Assembly (NCBI GenBank): GCA_033297205.1 | Contig: MU859110.1 | Location: forward strand, 1 to 64,000 | From: Pseudoneurospora amorphoporcata | Taxonomy: Eukaryota; Ascomycota; Sordariomycetes; Sordariales; Sordariaceae | DNA: 64,000 nucleotides | Direction of reading: 5' to 3' | Shown: positions 60,369 through 64,000 of the stretch, piece after piece | Layout of the letters: each line of letters begins with the position of its first letter | Numbering within the stretch: position 1 is the first letter of the stretch | Notes under the pieces: generated by a model | What the model saw: only the letters and a program-made list of their open reading frames with translations | The model's database searches: none | What the model was told of the DNA's origin: nothing | Program-made: the position numbers and the translations under genes

Positions 60369-61997
60369 TCAGACGACAACCTCAGGCATGTTGGCGTCCG
60401 CTTGCTGGTCCTCGGATCCGGGCAAGATCACGTCTTCGGGCGCGTTCTCGTCCACAAACTTCCTTTCGCTAACGTGCCGTGGTTCGCCTTCTTCGCCGGC
60501 TACCCAGACCTTATCCTGGAATGTACCGCGTTGACCCTCCTCATGAGTGAAAGGGCAGAATCGGTTGGTGCACGGGTGAAATTTGCAAGGCGTCTTGACG
60601 TGGGTGAACTTGCATCCGGGCACCTTGCATTCGCCGCCGTTTCGGCAGGGTGGCATGCTGGGGTGCTTGAACGGGCAGTGAGGGTTGGTGCAGTTGGGGA
60701 AGAACTTGCAGTCCATTTCACTCTGATGCGCCGCCTTGATCGCCGGCGATGGGTGACGGCCAACACACTTCCGGTTCTTGCAAGCCGCACCGAAGCTGCA
60801 GACGTCCTTCACGTCGATTGGGATGTTGGGCGGCGCCGCCGGAGACTGGTGAGCAAACTTGCAATCCCGGTTGGAGCAGCGAAGGTTGAATTTGCAGACC
60901 GTCTCTTCGGGATTCTGGGGCTCGCGCTTCGGTTGCATCATGTCGGCATCTTCACCAGCCTGCTGGCCTTGTTGAGCAGGGTCGCCTTGACCGGCATCCG
61001 AGCCCTGAGAGTGTTGGTGACTGCCAGCTTGGAAGCCTCCACCGCGGCCGCGGAAGTTTGGCCGGCTAGTGCGCTCATACAGCGGCCGTCCGTGACCGCG
61101 ACCATGTCCATGAGGGCCGTGACCGTTGGGAGCAACGCCACTTTGTTGCATCATCATCTGCATCTGTTGCAACATGTGCCTTTGCTGCTCCATGATCGCC
61201 ATAATGTCCGGCTGGCCAAATCCACCCATACCATTCATGCCGTTCATCGGGTTCATCGGGCCCATGCCACCAGGGCCGGCAGGGCCGCCCATGTTCGCCA
61301 ATCCTTGCGCGATGCTGGCGACACGTGTGTTTGTCGTACGCGGCTGTCTTCCAACGCCCATTCTCGGGCCTGTAGGAGGGCCTCGGGCTATCCTCTCGTT
61401 TCCAGACTGGCCGCGAACGCGATGCAGAGCGGCGTTGGGGTCGTGAGTCCTGTCCATGGCACGGTTGATCTGGCCCATGATACGCTTTTCCCGTCCACCG
61501 CGCATGCCGTTGCCGCTTCCGTTCCGCATAGCCTTGGGTCCAGTGGGACTTTGCAATGTTAGCAGGGTACCAGGTCCAGCGAGGGTTAATGATGAAGTGA
61601 CATACGCGTTCAGCTCATTGCCAGAGCCGTCTGTTGTGACGTCCATGTTGAAGTCGCCCATTGAATTGTCTTGTGCCGTATCCATCGCACCCTGCTCGTC
61701 GGGTGCGGGTTCAGGCGCGGAGCTGTACTGTGGAACGAGGGCATTTTGTTGCTCAAAGAGCCACTGAGCGAAGTGCAATGCGGTCGGGTCGTCAGGTCCC
61801 AGACTGAGAAGGTCGCCAGAAATCTCGGCGGCGACTTCATCTTGTGTTTTCCCGTTGGCCAGCATAAGTACGAGGTACTCAGCCATAGGGGCGGCTTCGG
61901 TGGTGTTGCCTGCCCAGCCTACCTCCACGATCTTCTCCTGGATGGCATTATTGAGGGCATCCGCCAGAGGGGTGCCAGTGGTGAGTTCGGTGGCCAT
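60369..61997 (-). CDS. nab2: Nab2/ZC3H14-type poly(A)-RNA-binding CCCH zinc-finger protein
   Basis: Nuclear poly(A)-binding protein that controls tail length and mRNA export. Two exons (61997-61606 and 61548-60369) give 523 aa. The N-terminal 90 residues form the PWI-like helical domain (LADALNNAIQEKIVEVGW, MAEYLVLMLANGKTQDEVAA). A Gly/Met-rich linker with RGG-like parts (RPNFRGRGGGF) and a Gln-rich patch follows. Five CCCH fingers cluster near the C-terminus: VCKFNLRCSNRDCKFAH, VCSFGAACKNRKCVGRH, DCKFFPNCTNPHCPFKH, PCRNGGECKVPGCKFTH and PCKFHPCTNRFCPFTH. A 57-nt intron (61605-61549) has GTATGT, a CTAAC branch and an AAG acceptor; it is a multiple of three and has no stop, so unspliced RNA would code 542 aa. 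Confidence 0.94.
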   Translation of the reverse strand: MATELTTGTPLADALNNAIQEKIVEVGWAGNTTEAAPMAEYLVLMLANGKTQDEVAAEISGDLLSLGPDDPTALHFAQWLFEQQNALVPQYSSAPEPAPDEQGAMDTAQDNSMGDFNMDVTTDGSGNELNAYVTSSLTLAGPGTLLTLQSPTGPKAMRNGSGNGMRGGREKRIMGQINRAMDRTHDPNAALHRVRGQSGNERIARGPPTGPRMGVGRQPRTTNTRVASIAQGLANMGGPAGPGGMGPMNPMNGMNGMGGFGQPDIMAIMEQQRHMLQQMQMMMQQSGVAPNGHGPHGHGRGHGRPLYERTSRPNFRGRGGGFQAGSHQHSQGSDAGQGDPAQQGQQAGEDADMMQPKREPQNPEETVCKFNLRCSNRDCKFAHQSPAAPPNIPIDVKDVCSFGAACKNRKCVGRHPSPAIKAAHQSEMDCKFFPNCTNPHCPFKHPSMPPCRNGGECKVPGCKFTHVKTPCKFHPCTNRFCPFTHEEGQRGTFQDKVWVAGEEGEPRHVSERKFVDENAPEDVILPGSEDQQADANMPEVVV

Positions 61998-64000
61998 GGT
62001 TCACGATCGACGGGGTGGCGTATGGGGACTAAGGTAAACGAAGGCGGACGAAGGCGCAAGTCGGGAATGAAAGGGTCGTTTTGGGGTTGACCGTTCTCGA
62101 CGGAGAGCCGACGACTATAGGAGGCTGACGAGCTCGTGTCGGGATGGCGGCGGCAAAATCGGTCAGTGGAAGGTCGCAGACGGTGCAGACCTTAGTCTTG
62201 CTGTCAAGAACGCGAAAGTTGAAAGCGACAGTCGGTCGGGGCTCGTGCAGCGGTCCTGTGCTGAGGAAGCCGGGTCGTTTTCGAAAAGGTCGTGAATTGC
62301 GCTCGGATACTAACGATACAAACGCTGTCGGGTCGTAAGATGTAGGTAGGTTGAGAGATCGTGTAGGTTGATTTGGAGATGAAGATTTTAAGATTGGAGC
62401 TTGAAGCCTGGTTCCAAGCCGAGCAGAACTGAACGACTTGCTCTGACAACTGTGGCTGGTGTCTGATCAGTGAAGTGGCGCTTGTGGCTTGTCGGTGGCT
62501 AGGATGTGCGGAGTGAGTTAATACGTGATTGGTTGAGTTCTTTCACTTCCTTCCTTGAACGGACCGCTTTGTCAGTCAAGGAGACGGGAATGAACCTATG
62601 TACTGGGCAACTCCAGCCCGGTCCGCCTCGTTCTGTCACTTTTAACTCGATTTTTAATCAGCAAAGTAGCAGTTGGTATCAGATTCCGGAAAATATCTGA
62701 ACCGGCTATTGCTACTGCATTATACATGTAGTACTACATACCTGCCGTGTTCGAATTCGAGGGTATTGCGCCAGCCACTAGTTGCAGGACAGATACCTTA
62801 ACACTGACTGCCGTTCGCCTAGTATGATACCGATACGGTTGGTAATATTCATGAACAAAAAAGCCCGTGTGCTAGAATTTACCCCGTCAGCACTCGATGC
62901 CAAGGGTCCTGTTTTCTTATAGGTGCGTGGGATTTTGCCTACATACTGCGTAACGCACCCCACCCGCCTTTGTCATGAAGTCATTGATCATTTTCGGACA
63001 ATCGAAATGATATTCACCTCGTATGTCCGCACGCGCACCTTCAACGTTAGAACATTGCACGGTCCAATTACAACCTTTTAAAAGCTCAGAGCGAAGAACA
63101 TCTTCCATGAAAGAAAGCAACATTCAACGGCTCCTTCGCTCGGAGTATTCCTGTCTTCCACTTTCGCACTATGCTTGCCCGAGGGATTACATATGTGTAA
63201 ATATCTAACAGCGTGTACCATCTATCCCACTCCTGCCAACCCGACATCATATGCCTGGGAGAATATTCACCACTTGCTGGGCAGGTGAGACCATGGACGA
63301 TGCAACGTCGAGCCTTGAGCTGCCTTGACTCCGATCCATCGCATGATTTCAACTTCGACACCATCTACCACCATATGAGACAAAGCCTACGCAACCACCC
63401 AGCTCACAACATCGATTGCGTTTCTTTTGTGGTATTTTCCTTCTTGGCGGACATTTGACGGGATATCCATGTTGTTCTGCTAGGTTAAGACAAGATGCTT
63501 GGCCCTCATTTGCGCCGAACCGTGGTAGAAACAGATTGAATGATTCGGGCAGCAGAGCAACGACCGATAACGACACCTTCTACCTCCTCTCTTACGGATA
63601 CAGTAAGCGTGTTCATCATCCATCCAGGTCTCAGGTCAGCAGGAAGAGAAGAGAGGAAAGGAGAGATGCATCGTGGCTCATCAGCGTGTTACAGATCAAG
63701 TATGGCAGCTGAGTGGCGCCGAACAACAGGATCCTCCCAACTGCGGTGTAACACCAAAATGATTATTTATAAAGCACCAAGTGCTAGTTGGACAAGACAT
63801 CTTCGTTCCAGACGCTGCCCCTTGCGGCTTTGCTGATAAGTAAACAGGAGAGAGGACTGTAGCCAACCAACGACCCGGGCCGGCCTCGAGATCTGTCACT
63901 CCGAGGCAGAGTATGCCGAGATGGCAGAGCACCGCCTTAGGCCTACGTTGAGGCTCGAACTTCCAGATACCAGAAGCAGGACACGCAGGAGGTATCGTGA
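61998..64000. other. Gene-free right end
   Basis: 2 kb upstream of nab2 to the window edge. The first few hundred bases should be the nab2 promoter. Short overlapping frames on both strands show no family features, and I see no RNA gene or repeat array. A gene starting beyond the edge could have its promoter or UTR here. Confidence 0.5.

Noticed and set aside
60318..61562. 414-codon plus-strand frame antisense to nab2
   Set aside because: It is the codon shadow of a GC-rich zinc-finger gene. Its Ala/Arg/Val/His-rich product has no family features.
1..64000. Secondary-metabolite cluster, mating-type locus, telomere repeat, intact transposon or CRISPR array
   Set aside because: Looked for characteristic enzymes, TTAGGG arrays, transposase or reverse-transcriptase motifs and regularly spaced repeats; none seen.

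Overview
This is a stretch of nuclear DNA from a filamentous ascomycete. Genes lie on both strands, 1-3 kb apart. They are interrupted by short introns (45-170 nt) with GTAAGT/GTATGT/GTACGT donors, CTAAC-like branch points and AG acceptors. Recognisable proteins (VMA21, ERB1, G6PDH, MED14, eL33) look like those of Sordariomycetes, most like the Neurospora/Sordaria group. That placement is from memory of the families, not from a search. A 10-N gap inside G and C homopolymers (26220-26229) points to a draft assembly.

I support sixteen protein genes. Left third: alg6 (N-glycan glucosyltransferase, +), a membrane-anchored cupredoxin-like protein (+), the SURF4/Erv29 cargo receptor (+), a Zn2Cys6 transcription factor (-), erb1 (60S ribosome biogenesis, +), a secreted SGNH/GDSL hydrolase (-) and an unrecognised 226-aa protein (-). 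Middle: a patatin-like protein whose nucleophile serine looks replaced (-), a Fun30-type SNF2 ATPase (-), vma21 (V-ATPase assembly, +), a DUF2406-type protein (-) and ribosomal protein eL33 (-). Right third: zwf1 (glucose-6-phosphate dehydrogenase, +), med14 (Mediator, +), hem14 (protoporphyrinogen oxidase, -) and nab2 (poly(A)-RNA-binding zinc-finger protein, -).

Most are dispersed housekeeping genes, and nothing suggests an operon-like or biosynthetic cluster. Three functions touch the early secretory and vacuolar pathway (alg6, erv29, vma21), two the ribosome (erb1, rpl33) and three nuclear gene expression (fun30, med14, nab2), but their adjacency looks incidental. Two gene-poor stretches of about 5.5-6 kb (21766-27772 and 38827-44349) hold no protein gene I can support. 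No tRNA, rRNA, telomere repeat or intact transposon was recognised.

I found no convincing new multi-gene system. The most unusual observations are a 10-nt internal exon in the eL33 gene, the GTATG motif in the patatin-like protein, an in-frame open intron in nab2, a 24-bp perfect palindrome upstream of rpl33, and a 16-bp direct repeat exactly 400 bp apart near the left end.
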